This document shows positions 1 through 8,629 of a DNA stretch of 64,000 nucleotides, one piece after another. A program made the position numbers and the translations under genes. Position 1 is the stretch's first letter. The number at the start of each line of letters is the position of its first letter. Below the pieces are notes generated by a model. That model ran no database searches, was not told the origin of the DNA, and was given only the letters and a program-made list of their open reading frames with translations. The DNA is from Hyphomicrobiales bacterium (GTDB taxonomy: Bacteria > Pseudomonadota > Alphaproteobacteria > Rhizobiales > Aestuariivirgaceae): assembly GCA_025359045.1 (NCBI GenBank), contig JANYHN010000070.1, positions 62,001 through 126,000 of the forward strand, written 5' to 3'.

Positions 1-765
1 CACGATCAATGTGGGGCAGGAGGGGCCTTTTTTGCGCGGCCAACGGCGTAAGCGTGACATGCTGATCATGGCAGCACGGAGCCAGCTATAAGTTGGCCCG
101 CCAAGGCCAAGCTGTGGATGGGCTTCGAGAATAGTCACATCGCGCTCCCACCTGCCTTTGTCAGACATCAGTATATTACCCTCGAACTGGCTTTTTTGCA
201 CCACGGGCTTGGCGCTTGCACCGGGTATGTATATCCACCCAAAGCCGCAATATTTCACAATGAAAGTCAAAATGGGAACAAGCCATTTGGGCCATTTGCC
301 AAAGTGAAAGCCCAATAAAGGACCTGTCATTACGGCGCGGGTAAAATATTTATGGTCACGCAAAGCCCGCAGCAGAAGCTGCCCACCCATTGAATGTGCC
401 AAAGCATAATAGGGTTTGGGGCATTTCTGCTCAACCAGTTTTTCCATAATAGATTTCAAATCTTTGTCGTAATCAGCAAAGGATTTCACAAAGCCACGCA
501 GAGGGTTTTTCAAGAGCCGCTGAGAACCGCCTTGGCCGCGCCAATCAAAGCTGGCCACCGCGTAACCACGTTTGGTAAGATCGCCAAAAGTTTCGAAATA
601 ACGCTCAACGAATTCTGTGCGACCATTCAAGACAACCACTGTGCCACGCGTTGCGTTTTCAGGAACAATGATAATCGCGCGCAGACGAATGCCGTCCGCA
701 GTTAGAACCTCATGGCACTCACTGCCTGCGGGCTCGCGATTTTGAAGTGTAGGGTAAAACTGCAT
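1..765 (-). CDS. alpha/beta hydrolase, lysophospholipase-like (C-terminus cut by window edge)
   Basis: The frame reads without interruption from an ATG at 765 to the window start, giving 255 residues with no stop, so the 3' end lies outside. Residues near 45-85 hold the first strands of an alpha/beta hydrolase fold (VVVLNGRTEF, then SFDWRGQGGS), the pattern of lysophospholipase L2 (PldB) and monoglyceride lipases. The nucleophile elbow AHSMGG is present near residue 123. The likely role is hydrolysis of a lysophospholipid or monoacylglycerol, but substrate cannot be read from the sequence. There is no signal peptide. The Shine-Dalgarno sequence is weak, so the start is the first plausible ATG rather than a proven one. 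About 200 bases without a gene separate it from the methyltransferase upstream. Confidence 0.85.
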   Translation of the reverse strand, partial: MQFYPTLQNREPAGSECHEVLTADGIRLRAIIIVPENATRGTVVVLNGRTEFVERYFETFGDLTKRGYAVASFDWRGQGGSQRLLKNPLRGFVKSFADYDKDLKSIMEKLVEQKCPKPYYALAHSMGGQLLLRALRDHKYFTRAVMTGPLLGFHFGKWPKWLVPILTFIVKYCGFGWIYIPGASAKPVVQKSQFEGNILMSDKGRWERDVTILEAHPQLGLGGPTYSWLRAAMISMSRLRRWPRKKGPSCPTLIV

Positions 766-967
766 TGTGAGCGGGGGTTTATCCGTAAATGCCGACCGAT
801 AACAAGTGTTAGAGTTTTTTGCTTTCGATCAATTTAAATTTCCGCTTGTGGCGTTTTCATCCGGTGTGCACGGGACGATCACCAAATTACGGGTTTTGAC
901 CCAAGGCGGACTAACCGCCTTCGCCAGAAGTCTTCCCAACGATCTGAAGGCAAAACTTCTTTGAGGT

Positions 968-1540
968 TCACAATTTTTTTCTAACAATAGAATCACCCCC
1001 TTCGATGGATGGAAGCAATTGCCAGACTGATGGGTCATTAAGCATTGACCTCAACATTTGTGTCTCAGTTGGCGCGGCAAGACCAATATTAGCGCAGACC
1101 AGTACGCCCTCGGGTCTCAAAAGATACAACAAGCACTGCAGAACTTTTAGTGAAGGCGCAAATCCGTCAAAAAATGCCAAATCGTAGCCACTTACAAGCG
1201 TCCTCAGCACTGTTTCAAATTTTCCAAAGTGCACTGTCACACGACTTGAAAGACCAACTTCTGCGATGTTTTGGCGAGCCAGCTCGACATGGATCGGATC
1301 GCATTCGATTGTATCGACTTGCGTATTCGGCGAACCTGATGCAAGGCAACACGCAGTATAGCCCAAAGCTGTTCCAAGCTCGATCACGCGAGCGGGCCGA
1401 AGTTTCGCCGAAAGTGCGACCAAACCCTCGCCGTCTTCAAATGTATATGCCTCACAGCCGTGCGCTCGACGGTGTTCGCGCGTTTTAGCCTGAAGCGCTG
1501 CATAGGGATCCATGGGCCGATCTCGGATTGTGACAACCAT
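968..1540 (-). CDS. O-methyltransferase-like SAM-dependent methyltransferase
   Basis: This 190-residue protein has a Rossmann-type methyltransferase core. The SAM-binding motif I is VIELGTALGYTA (about residues 51-62), an acidic residue follows at the end of strand 2 (TIECDP), and LAFFDGFAP marks motif IV. The pattern resembles the COG4122 / caffeoyl-CoA O-methyltransferase-like family, whose members are about 200-220 residues, so the length is slightly short. Substrate is unknown. A second ATG at 1513 is a possible start. It lies between two alpha/beta hydrolase genes on the same strand, about 30 bases behind the upstream one, so co-transcription with it is plausible. Confidence 0.75.
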   Translation of the reverse strand: MVVTIRDRPMDPYAALQAKTREHRRAHGCEAYTFEDGEGLVALSAKLRPARVIELGTALGYTACCLASGSPNTQVDTIECDPIHVELARQNIAEVGLSSRVTVHFGKFETVLRTLVSGYDLAFFDGFAPSLKVLQCLLYLLRPEGVLVCANIGLAAPTETQMLRSMLNDPSVWQLLPSIEGGDSIVRKKL

Positions 1541-1573
1541 GCTGCGTACTGCGTATAGAAAAATTCCACTGGG

Positions 1574-2590
1574 TTATATTTTGTTTGGGGCGGAAACATC
1601 ACCTAGCAAGAAATCAGCGATGTGCTGAACTGAGAGGTCAATTGTAATTGGATCCTCATAAAACTGAATTTGCCCTTGCGGGCCAAGCCAAACCAAACGC
1701 TTACTAATAGAGGGAATTTTAGAGAACAATTCACGCGGAACATTGGAACCACTTGCTGCCCTGTCAGCGTGAATCATTAATATCGGCAGTTGGAGGTCGC
1801 GAATGGAAAGGTCTATCCTGTGGTTCCAAATCAAATGTTCACTCATCGCTGTGATGCAGTTTTCCCACAGGCCGCGATGGGAAAGCATAGAGTGGCGATC
1901 AGCCCAACGAATATAAAATGATTGTATGAAATTGGCACTAAGCAGAGCTTCTTTATCATAAGCTGCGAAAGACGATGAAACAATCGGTATATATTCGGTT
2001 TGTCCGCTTTCCTCAAAGCGGCCTGCAGCGGCAAAGCTTTTGGCTAATCGTTCGTCGACTTTTTCATGCCCTCCCAGATACATCTTGGCAACCTCAGGTG
2101 TCAAATAATGCCCTGCGACCAGACAGATTGATTTCACTCTGGTGTCAACACGCGCGGCCTCAATTGTCCAGTTCACTCCTTGGCAAATCCCGAGGACAGA
2201 AATTTGATCTTTGGCAACTTCTTTGCGTGTTGAAAGAAAGCTGATAGCCGCTGAAATATCTTCAATCTTCGCCAGTGGACTCTCGTATTGCCGTGGTAAA
2301 CCATCGCTTTCGCCAAAATGTCGGGGATCGAAAATGAGCGTAACATACCCCAATGTGGCCAACCTGCTAGCATACTGCAATGGTGCTTGTTCCTTGACAA
2401 AAGCGACCGGCCCGACAATTACGATTGTCGGCGCCGCGCCACTCAAGTTGGGTACAAATAGGTTTCCTACTAGGGCTAACCCTTGGGAAGCAAACGTAAT
2501 CCGGTGCACTGTATAGCTACGCGTCACGATAGATTGCGACGCTTCCCAAGGCTGGGTCATAAAAGCAGGGACTTCGGAGTTTCTGGTCAT
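1574..2590 (-). CDS. alpha/beta hydrolase, YcjY / dienelactone hydrolase-like
   Basis: This is a 338-residue cytoplasmic alpha/beta hydrolase. Visible features are the first core strand (PTIVIVGPVAF, about residue 55), the conserved FDPRHFGESDG turn near residue 88, and a nucleophile elbow LGICQG near residue 133 in which cysteine replaces the usual serine. Cysteine at this place is typical of dienelactone hydrolases and YcjY-like proteins, so the enzyme is probably active. A late strand with an acidic residue (ILMIHADRA) supplies the likely catalytic Asp. Substrate is unknown. It follows the secreted SnoaL-like gene on the same strand after 45 bases, which suggests joint transcription and possibly control by the LysR gene across the divergent promoter. 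Confidence 0.8.
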   Translation of the reverse strand: MTRNSEVPAFMTQPWEASQSIVTRSYTVHRITFASQGLALVGNLFVPNLSGAAPTIVIVGPVAFVKEQAPLQYASRLATLGYVTLIFDPRHFGESDGLPRQYESPLAKIEDISAAISFLSTRKEVAKDQISVLGICQGVNWTIEAARVDTRVKSICLVAGHYLTPEVAKMYLGGHEKVDERLAKSFAAAGRFEESGQTEYIPIVSSSFAAYDKEALLSANFIQSFYIRWADRHSMLSHRGLWENCITAMSEHLIWNHRIDLSIRDLQLPILMIHADRAASGSNVPRELFSKIPSISKRLVWLGPQGQIQFYEDPITIDLSVQHIADFLLGDVSAPNKI

Positions 2591-2635
2591 CTTTGTCTTC
2601 CAATTGTGCGGGCCGAAACCCCAAAGCCTAGAAAT

Positions 2636-3118
2636 CTATTTTTCGAAAGCACCCATTTGAAACAATCCACCCAACCAATTTTCAACATGCCAAGTCTTGA
2701 TGACCTTGCCGTCTTTAAATTCATGAATATCTATCGCCATGATAGTGAATGGCTTTCCCTTAGAAGGGAAACCCGCAAATGACGCAGCCTGCGTTCCTGA
2801 AAGTGTTGACCGCACGATAACTTTGTCGCCTGCGTCAATGATATCCTCGTTCACAACCTTCAAATCAGGGAACATTTTGTGAAATCCACCGACGAAGGGC
2901 TTGAAGGCATCGCGTCCGATTGCTTGGCCTTCATTTGGAGGAAGGTCTTCCCAGCTTGGTGCTAAGATATTATCCAATTGCTCCGGCTTGTTTTGACCAA
3001 ACGCCTCGTAGAATTGCTTGATCGCTTTTGCATCATCAGGATTGGCAAAAGCTGGAATATTTGTGAATAACAATGAGGCACCAATTGCTACTGCTTTAAG
3101 AGACGGAGTGATTTTCAT
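2636..3118 (-). CDS. exported SnoaL-like / ester cyclase family protein
   Basis: The protein is 160 residues from an ATG at 3118, chosen because AAAGGA lies at the right distance before it. A longer in-frame start at 3175 lacks such a site. The N-terminus (KITPSLKAVAIGASLLF..PAFAN) is a clear Sec signal peptide, so the protein should be periplasmic. The rest is a SnoaL/NTF2-like fold: an early helix with IKQFYEAFGQ, a central GRDAFKPFVGG segment and a C-terminal IHEFKDGKVIKTWHVENW strand pair typical of ester cyclase family proteins. Many of these bind small hydrophobic ligands; catalysis is not assured. It is transcribed away from the LysR gene, the usual arrangement for a LysR target. Confidence 0.75.
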   Translation of the reverse strand: MKITPSLKAVAIGASLLFTNIPAFANPDDAKAIKQFYEAFGQNKPEQLDNILAPSWEDLPPNEGQAIGRDAFKPFVGGFHKMFPDLKVVNEDIIDAGDKVIVRSTLSGTQAASFAGFPSKGKPFTIMAIDIHEFKDGKVIKTWHVENWLGGLFQMGAFEK

Positions 3119-3216
3119 TCTAGAATCCTTTAAAATTTTTGAGCCATTGATTAACAACGCTTCCTCCCGTAGCAACGAGCATGTAATTCAGGAAATGATT
3201 TAATGGAATTATTGCT

Positions 3217-4173
3217 ATGCAAAAATTGAATAGTTTTGATTTGGATTTTACTACTCTGAGAGTGCTTAATTCGCTTTTCGAAACACATAACACCACAAAA
3301 ACTGCCGAACGATTGAATCTGAGCCAACCCAGCGTCAGTCGAGCTCTTGCAAAACTTCGGCGGGCGCTCGGTGATCCAATTCTAGTAAAAGGGCCCGGAG
3401 GGCTAGTGCCGTCGGAACGAGCCGAAATCATCCGCACTCAATTGGTGGCAGTCATGGCAACTATGGATGCTTTCTTGACGCGTCCAACATTTGACGCCAA
3501 ATCTGCGTCACGTGTATTTCGTTTGAGTACGACCGATTATGGTGCTCTTGTGCTGCTACCGCGACTGATTCCGCTGTTGGCCAAATCGGCGCCCCACGTG
3601 GCGATTGAAATTCTTCCATTCTCCGCAGAGGTGTTCAGACATCTCGGTGATGGTCAAACCGATCTGGTGTTGTACAGCGATGACGAGGTACCGGCGCCAC
3701 TCAGATCACGCACGCTTTTTCGAGAAAACTATTCCTGCCTGGTGCGAAAGGGCCATCCCATACTTGATGGCGATTTAGGTTTGGATGATTTCCTCGCATG
3801 GCCTCACGCGTTAGTAAGCGTGCTGGGAGGAAGAGCAGGTGTTGTCGATGAAGCGCTTTTTGCACTTGGGCGGCGGCGCAACATCGCAATGTGGATTCCA
3901 TATTTTGCAACGACAGCATTGGTCATAGCCAAGTCAGACATGATTTTAACTGTGCCAAATCGAGCAGCAGAGGAACTAAAGCAAGTGGGAACTCTGGTGC
4001 TTTTCCCACCTCCTTTGGTTATAGAACCATTCGACTACCGCCTATTGTGGCATGAACGCAGCCATGCGGATTTGGGTCACAGTTGGTTACGAGAGGCCAT
4101 TGCTTCGAGCCTTTCGTCGTTATTGGTTTCAAAATTGCAGACATCACACATCCGTGGCGAAGGCACATTCTGA
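3217..4173 (+). CDS. LysR-family transcriptional regulator
   Basis: This 318-residue protein has the standard LysR layout. An N-terminal winged helix-turn-helix occupies about residues 10-70 (TTKTAERLNLSQPSVSRAL, then LRRALGDPILVK), and a periplasmic-binding-protein-like effector domain follows from about residue 95. The effector domain's RVFRLSTTDYGALVLLPRL opening resembles the NodD/SyrM/LeuO branch. Effector is unknown. It is divergent from the secreted SnoaL-like gene with 98 bases between the two starts, so that gene and the hydrolase behind it are the likely targets, and autoregulation is probable. Confidence 0.9.
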   Translation: MQKLNSFDLDFTTLRVLNSLFETHNTTKTAERLNLSQPSVSRALAKLRRALGDPILVKGPGGLVPSERAEIIRTQLVAVMATMDAFLTRPTFDAKSASRVFRLSTTDYGALVLLPRLIPLLAKSAPHVAIEILPFSAEVFRHLGDGQTDLVLYSDDEVPAPLRSRTLFRENYSCLVRKGHPILDGDLGLDDFLAWPHALVSVLGGRAGVVDEALFALGRRRNIAMWIPYFATTALVIAKSDMILTVPNRAAEELKQVGTLVLFPPPLVIEPFDYRLLWHERSHADLGHSWLREAIASSLSSLLVSKLQTSHIRGEGTF

Positions 4174-4187
4174 AAGCTAGGGTTGAC

Positions 4188-4850
4188 CTAAAGTTTCTTC
4201 ACCGCCGTCAGTTCGCCACTCGCCGCGCTCACTTGGATTTCAAAGTTTTTGCCGCTGCGGGTTGCACCATAAACAAAAGTACCGCCGACACAGGTTTTAG
4301 AAGTGACCGCACTGAAGCCATAGCTGGTGACAATCGATGCGCCTTTTGAGCAGCTTACAGAAGCTGATTTTGCAGGGGCGTCATTGATGATTTTTTCGAC
4401 ACCCTGCGGCGTGGCGCGTGGCGGTGCTTTTGTGGCCACTTGCGGGTTTGCGGGCTTCTTCATCATCGTTGGCGCTGGTTTTGCCACCGCGATATTTGGA
4501 TTGACAGGCTTCTTGAATTTTAGAACCTTGCGCTTTGGCGCGTGTGGCATGGGGTTATCGGGATTTTCGATCTGGGGATCATAATAGGATTGATCGTAAA
4601 TGCGGCGATGACGGCGGTGGTTCATCTCCTGCATATATTGGTCATATTGTTCTTGGTTGAAGAGATCTTGTGCAAAAGCATCTTGGCCATCATTCACATC
4701 CTGACCATCGCCATAAACATCATAGCCACCGCCATTTTCAGGCGGCATTTGTTGCCACCAGAACAGGCGGCGGGCTTGCGCCTCGGGTGCGGCCATTGTC
4801 AAACCAATCACTGTTGAAAAAACCGCAGCTGTCATCAGCTTTGCAAACAT
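4188..4850 (-). CDS. exported protein of unknown function with C-terminal Cys/Gly domain
   Basis: The protein is 220 residues from the ATG at 4850, preceded by GGAGAAG. A TTG codon five residues further upstream would put the start inside that ribosome site. The first 27 residues form a Sec signal peptide ending near APEAQA. The middle is low-complexity: Asp/Gly/Gln-rich, then a Lys/Pro/Ala-rich stretch (residues about 95-150), suggesting a flexible or cell-wall-spanning linker. The last 55 residues form a compact domain with CSKGASIV, TSKTCVGGTF and FEIQVSAASGELTAV. The same domain ends the next gene downstream on the map (4973-5386). I do not recognise a function. The domain recalls small exported alphaproteobacterial proteins with PepSY-like beta strands. 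Confidence 0.7.
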   Translation of the reverse strand: MFAKLMTAAVFSTVIGLTMAAPEAQARRLFWWQQMPPENGGGYDVYGDGQDVNDGQDAFAQDLFNQEQYDQYMQEMNHRRHRRIYDQSYYDPQIENPDNPMPHAPKRKVLKFKKPVNPNIAVAKPAPTMMKKPANPQVATKAPPRATPQGVEKIINDAPAKSASVSCSKGASIVTSYGFSAVTSKTCVGGTFVYGATRSGKNFEIQVSAASGELTAVKKL

Positions 4851-4972
4851 AACCCACTTCTCCAAAATCTAGCGTCCAACTTTAGACAATAATCATAGCA
4901 TAAAAGCGGCATCAATACGGCAAATGAAATGAGGGGCGGACGAGGAAATCCCCGGTCCGCCCGTTTTATAGC

Positions 4973-5386
4973 TCAATAGGCTGGATCAACCGAAATAATG
5001 CGGCCGCGGCTGCTCACTTGGACGTCAAATTGTTCGCCATGACGCCAAGCTTGATAGCTGTAAGTTGGCGCTGAGCAGTCATCAGCTTCCACACCGCGGA
5101 AACCGGCACGGCGCAGAATATTTGCACCACCTGAGCAGCTTACGCGTGAGTAATAACTATCTTCAAAGCGCGGACGATGGTGAGGGCGGTAGCCATAATC
5201 GTCACCCCAATACACAGGTTCTGGAGGAGGTGGAGGCGGAAAATAGCCGCCATGCGGATGATGGAAGCCTGGACCACCACCAAAACCGATACCAAAGAAG
5301 ATATCTGGATCGGCTTTTGCAGAGCCTGAGGCGAGCGTTACGACTGAGGCAACAGCGGCAGCAACAATGAGTGATTTATTTAACAT
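4973..5386 (-). CDS. small exported protein with His/Pro-rich linker and C-terminal Cys/Gly domain
   Basis: This 137-residue protein has a signal peptide (LIVAAAVASVVTLASGSAKA) and then a Gly/His/Pro/Tyr-rich segment with a run of seven prolines. The C-terminal domain of about 55 residues has two cysteines (SCSGGANIL and DDCSAP) that could form a disulfide, followed by YSYQAWRHGEQFDVQVSS and a GRIISV end. It matches the C-terminus of the neighbour at 4188-4850 in cysteine spacing and in the pattern R-x-G-x-x-F-x-I/V-Q-V. The two are probably paralogues with different linkers. The His-rich linker could bind metal, which is a guess. A good ribosome site (AGGAG) precedes the start. Confidence 0.7.
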   Translation of the reverse strand: MLNKSLIVAAAVASVVTLASGSAKADPDIFFGIGFGGGPGFHHPHGGYFPPPPPPEPVYWGDDYGYRPHHRPRFEDSYYSRVSCSGGANILRRAGFRGVEADDCSAPTYSYQAWRHGEQFDVQVSSRGRIISVDPAY

Positions 5387-5522
5387 GGCAAACTCCTAAC
5401 TGGTTTAGCGTCCCGAATATGACGGCCCCCGATTGGCCATCTTGAAAACGAGTTTAGACCCTCGAACTTGAACGGAACCGGAAGGCTTCGTTCATCTGGC
5501 GTTCATATTCGATTTTGGGCCC

Positions 5523-5550
5523 CTTGAAACCGTAAAACCCCTTCCTAACT
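5523..5550 (+). promoter_or_regulatory. RpoH (sigma-32)-type heat-shock promoter
   Basis: CTTG at 5523-5526 is followed, after 17 bases, by CCTAACT at 5544-5550. The alphaproteobacterial RpoH consensus is CTTG, 17-18 bases, then CYTATNT; six of the seven downstream positions fit. It lies about 70 bases before the small heat-shock gene, leaving room for the thermosensor leader. Confidence 0.55.
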
Positions 5551-5556
5551 ATTGCT

Positions 5557-5621
5557 GCGTGGATGCCATGTTGGGTTCACGAACGTAAAAGTCACTATTG
5601 CTTTAAGGAGAATATGACATG
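5557..5621 (+). promoter_or_regulatory. ROSE-like RNA thermometer
   Basis: Small heat-shock genes of rhizobia usually carry a ROSE leader in which a conserved UUGCU faces the Shine-Dalgarno sequence. Here TTGCT at 5598-5602 stands directly before AAGGAG at 5605-5610. Pairing them places G5600 opposite G5608, the G-G pair known from ROSE hairpins. The leader would melt on heating and free the ribosome site. The upstream stems were not resolved by eye. Confidence 0.6.
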
Positions 5622-6068
5622 TTTGACTATACCCCCCTCTATCGTTCCTCAGTTGGGTTTGACCGTTTGTTCCGCATGTTGGACGAGGCAGCCGCTGTGG
5701 AGCCAACCACTTATCCGCCCTACAATATTGAGCGTGTTGGCGATGATGAATACCGCATTACAATCGCCATTGCTGGCTTTGGCCCGCAGGATGTTAATAT
5801 TGAAGCCAAAGGCAATACTTTGACTGTGAGTGGCAAGAAAGCCGACAAACAACAGTCTGGTGAAGTTTTGCATCAGGGAATTGCGGCTCGTGGTTTTGAA
5901 CGCCGCTTCCAGCTTGCCGATCATGTTGAAGTGAAAGGCGCTGATATGGACAATGGTCTGCTTCATATCGCTTTGAAGCGTGAGGTGCCTGAGGCCTTGA
6001 AGCCACGCCAGATTCCGATTGGCAAGGGTGTTACATTGAAAGCGATTGATACAAGTAAGGCTGCTTAA
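5619..6068 (+). CDS. ibpA: small heat-shock protein, Hsp20 / IbpA type
   Basis: This 149-residue protein has an alpha-crystallin domain at about residues 33-130. Its start is PPYNIERVGDDEYRITIAIAG, the core is IEAKGNTLTVSGKK, and ARGFERRFQLADHVEVKGA leads into the last strands. The N-terminus (FDYTPLYRSSVGFDRLF) is the IbpA-like arm. It holds unfolding proteins in a refoldable state in the cytoplasm as an ATP-independent chaperone. Regulation is likely double: an RpoH-type promoter and a ROSE-like leader. It is a single-gene unit ending at a strong hairpin. The C-terminal I-x-I motif that docks into neighbouring subunits appears as IPI near residue 134. Confidence 0.93.
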   Translation: MFDYTPLYRSSVGFDRLFRMLDEAAAVEPTTYPPYNIERVGDDEYRITIAIAGFGPQDVNIEAKGNTLTVSGKKADKQQSGEVLHQGIAARGFERRFQLADHVEVKGADMDNGLLHIALKREVPEALKPRQIPIGKGVTLKAIDTSKAA

Positions 6069-6077
6069 AAAAACCGG

Positions 6078-6101
6078 GGGCGTTGTTTAAAGACAACGCC
6101 C
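6078..6101. terminator. bidirectional terminator hairpin
   Basis: A perfect 9-bp stem (GGGCGTTGT / ACAACGCCC) with a 6-base loop sits between the convergent ibpA and MFS genes. An A-run precedes it and a T-rich stretch follows, so it can serve both strands. Confidence 0.8.
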
Positions 6102-7253
6102 TTATCTTATGACGGCCGCATCAGCCTTTGCAAAGGTGCTGATGATTAAAATCAAAGCAGTTGAAGCGACAATAACACAGGCGCCGAACACGGCGCTTAG
6201 TGAATAATATTGTGCCAGAAAACCCAATATCCATGGCAATAAAATGCGCGGCAAACCGCCGACCATTGAAACATAGCCAAGTGCTGCTGCTCGAGCGTCT
6301 GGAACCAATTTAGCGGCTAAGGCAAACAGGCATGGGAACACGATCGAAAGCCCTGCACCAACGGCTGCAAAAGCAATAACCGAAATCCAGAAGCCGGGTT
6401 CAAAGCTTAATACTGCTAAGCCGATAATTCCAAAGCACAGCGATGTGACCATGGTGCGCTGATCGCCAAAGTGGGCGCGCAGGCCATCACCCGCAAAGCG
6501 CATGGAACCGCTGCACATGCCATAGAAGGCCAAGCCTAATCCAGAATATGCGGCCAGTTGCGGGGCAATTGATTCCAACAATTGCCCTGCCCATTGGATG
6601 GAGGCCACTTCGCAGGAAACATTCAAGCCAGCGGCGATACCTATGAAAGTTAGGAGTCTGCGTGGCAGGATAACTTTCTTTGGGTTTTCTTGATGACGCG
6701 CAATTGGTCTGTGTGGGATGGTGATGTAGACGGCATAAATTGCCAATAATACGCATGGGATTGCAACGATCCCTGCTGCCCATGGGCCATAGCATGTTGA
6801 AACCAGACTGCTGCATAATCCGCCAAAGGCGATGCCATACATGGCGCTGCCGTGGAAGGAACTGAAGATTGGTTTGCCAACATCCTGTTCGACGAATGAT
6901 GCTTCGGCATTCATGAAAATATCGGTGGTACCCAGAATGAAGCTGAACAGAATGACCGAGAGGCCATAACTCAGGGGTGATCCCACAATAAGCGTGTACC
7001 ATAAAGCCACCAAACCCAAGGGTAGCATCAACAACAACATCGTGCGGTGGTCAGCGTGGCGGTTGATAAATCCACCGAGCGATAACGCAACAATGTTTGC
7101 GAGCATGCCGAGGCCACCCATAAAGCCGAATGCCTCGCGCGATACGTCGGCTTGTTTTACCAGAACCGGAAATGAGCCCGCATTGCTGCCCACCAATATG
7201 CCAAACGCAGCAAAGACGATCAGAATCGTGAGACGTGGAGTTAGTTTGAGCAC
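6102..7253 (-). CDS. MFS transporter
   Basis: This 383-residue protein has about 12 hydrophobic segments in two halves separated by a charged loop near residue 190 (PHRPIARHQENPKK). The loop between helices 2 and 3 (GGFINRHADHRT) matches the MFS motif A position. The start is a GTG at 7253, four bases behind the SDR stop codon, which implies translational coupling. Substrate is unknown. Its place as the last gene of the sugar-acid operon suggests it carries a sugar, aldonate or related acid across the inner membrane. The absence of any ABC or TRAP genes in the operon supports this being the operon's transporter. Confidence 0.8.
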   Translation of the reverse strand: MLKLTPRLTILIVFAAFGILVGSNAGSFPVLVKQADVSREAFGFMGGLGMLANIVALSLGGFINRHADHRTMLLLMLPLGLVALWYTLIVGSPLSYGLSVILFSFILGTTDIFMNAEASFVEQDVGKPIFSSFHGSAMYGIAFGGLCSSLVSTCYGPWAAGIVAIPCVLLAIYAVYITIPHRPIARHQENPKKVILPRRLLTFIGIAAGLNVSCEVASIQWAGQLLESIAPQLAAYSGLGLAFYGMCSGSMRFAGDGLRAHFGDQRTMVTSLCFGIIGLAVLSFEPGFWISVIAFAAVGAGLSIVFPCLFALAAKLVPDARAAALGYVSMVGGLPRILLPWILGFLAQYYSLSAVFGACVIVASTALILIISTFAKADAAVIR

Positions 7254-7256
7254 AAT

Positions 7257-8000
7257 TTAGCCGCGACCGACCAGCGGCATCTTCGTTGCCATCACTGTCA
7301 TGGTGAGAACATTTGAATCGAGCGGTAGGGAAGCCATGAACACGATTGAGCGAGCCACATCTTCAACATCCATGGTTGGTTCTGGCATAATCGTGCCATT
7401 GGCTTGAGGAACACCGCCACTCATGCGGGCAGTCATATCCGATGCTGCGTTGCCGATGTCAATCTGACCACAGGCGATATTATATTTGCGGCCATCCAAG
7501 GATGCGGATTTGGTCAGGCCGGTGATGGCATGTTTAGTCGACGTATAAGGCGATGAATTGGGCCTTGGCGCATGCGCTGAGATCGAACCATTATTGATGA
7601 TGCGACCACCCATCGGCGTTTGGGCCTTCATGATTTTGAACGCTTGTTGGGTGCATAAGAAAGCGCCTGTGAGATTAGTGTTCACCACATTTTGCCACTG
7701 CTCAAACGTTAAATCTTCAAGCAGAATTGTGCCGGGTGCACCTGTGCCCGCATTGTTGAAGAGCACATCAAGGCGGCCAAATTTTTTATGGGTCGCCGCG
7801 AAAAGAGCAGCAACGGAATCAGGGTTAGTTATATCGGTTGCCACGCACAAGGTTTCGCCGCTCATGGTTGATGCCACAGCTTGCAACGCATCCTCGCGTC
7901 TGCCCGCCAGCACAACGGCATAGCCAGCTTTGCCCAATGCAATGGCACAAGCTTTGCCAATGCCTGATCCTGCACCTGTGACCAATGCTACTTTCATCAT
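7257..8000 (-). CDS. SDR-family NAD(P)-dependent oxidoreductase
   Basis: This is a classical short-chain dehydrogenase of about 247 residues. It has the nucleotide-binding motif TGAGSGIG (about residues 8-15), NNAG near residue 82, catalytic serine in NGSIS and the YTSTK (Y-x-x-x-K) pair near residue 150. Two adjacent ATGs (8000 and 7997) are possible starts; AAGGA fits the second better. The start overlaps the dgoA stop. In this operon it is a candidate for oxidation of a sugar or of a deoxy-keto sugar acid. Alternatives are L-fucose- or galactose-type dehydrogenase; the family alone does not settle it. Confidence 0.85.
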   Translation of the reverse strand: MMKVALVTGAGSGIGKACAIALGKAGYAVVLAGRREDALQAVASTMSGETLCVATDITNPDSVAALFAATHKKFGRLDVLFNNAGTGAPGTILLEDLTFEQWQNVVNTNLTGAFLCTQQAFKIMKAQTPMGGRIINNGSISAHAPRPNSSPYTSTKHAITGLTKSASLDGRKYNIACGQIDIGNAASDMTARMSGGVPQANGTIMPEPTMDVEDVARSIVFMASLPLDSNVLTMTVMATKMPLVGRG

Positions 8001-8629
8001 TATCCTTTTGCGCGTTTCCAAGCTGAAACCAGACTATGCGCTGATTCACTGATTTTCGCCATGCTCAAGCCCTGCTTATAAATGCTGGAACCTATGCCAA
8101 AACCAGAGGCCCCGGCGGCCAGCCAATCGCTCATGTTCTCAGGGGTAACGCCGCCAACGGCATAGATTTTCACATGTTTTGGCAAAACGGCTTTCCACGC
8201 TTTGATTGTGGCGGGGCTGGCCACTTCGGCGGGGAAAAGCTTTAGATGCTTGGCACCGGCGCGAATGGCTGCGAAGGCTTCGGTGGGCGTGAATACGCCG
8301 GGTAGGGGGATCATGCCCAATTCAATGGCGCGCGAAATTGTTGCTTCATTACAATCGGGCGAAACCGAAATCTGGCCGCCATGAGCTTTGAGCACATTGA
8401 CGTCTTGCACCGTTAAAACCGTGCCCGCGCCGACAATCATTTTATCTGCGAAGGCTATTGAAAGTTTTTCAATTGAAGCGAATGGCTCTGGTGAGTTGAG
8501 CGGCACCTCTACCACGCGAATGCCGGCATCATAAAGGGTTTGCGAAACTGCTACTACTTCATCTGGCGTGACCCCGCGCAGGATTGCGACGATGCCGCAA
8601 ACTTCCAATGCGTCTTCAAGTGTCATCAT
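8000..8629 (-). CDS. dgoA: 2-dehydro-3-deoxy-6-phosphogalactonate aldolase
   Basis: The 209-residue protein belongs to the KDPG/KDPGal aldolase family. It cleaves 2-keto-3-deoxy-6-phosphogalactonate to pyruvate and glyceraldehyde 3-phosphate. Visible marks are GIVAILRG (about residues 12-19), the glutamate in [14 protein letters not shown] near residue 67, and KLFPAE near residue 134, whose lysine forms the Schiff base. The PLNS segment is the DgoA pattern rather than the Eda pattern (usually TLRT). Its neighbour DgoK makes its substrate, and the two overlap at ATGA, so translational coupling is likely. Confidence 0.92.
   Translation of the reverse strand: MMTLEDALEVCGIVAILRGVTPDEVVAVSQTLYDAGIRVVEVPLNSPEPFASIEKLSIAFADKMIVGAGTVLTVQDVNVLKAHGGQISVSPDCNEATISRAIELGMIPLPGVFTPTEAFAAIRAGAKHLKLFPAEVASPATIKAWKAVLPKHVKIYAVGGVTPENMSDWLAAGASGFGIGSSIYKQGLSMAKISESAHSLVSAWKRAKG

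Noticed and set aside
829-1038. Minus-strand frame of 69 codons between the methyltransferase and the first gene
   Set aside because: It overlaps the methyltransferase in another frame and has no ribosome site or family pattern.
1574-2590. Inactive hydrolase because Ser is replaced by Cys at the elbow
   Set aside because: Cys nucleophiles at this place are normal in dienelactone hydrolase and YcjY-like proteins.
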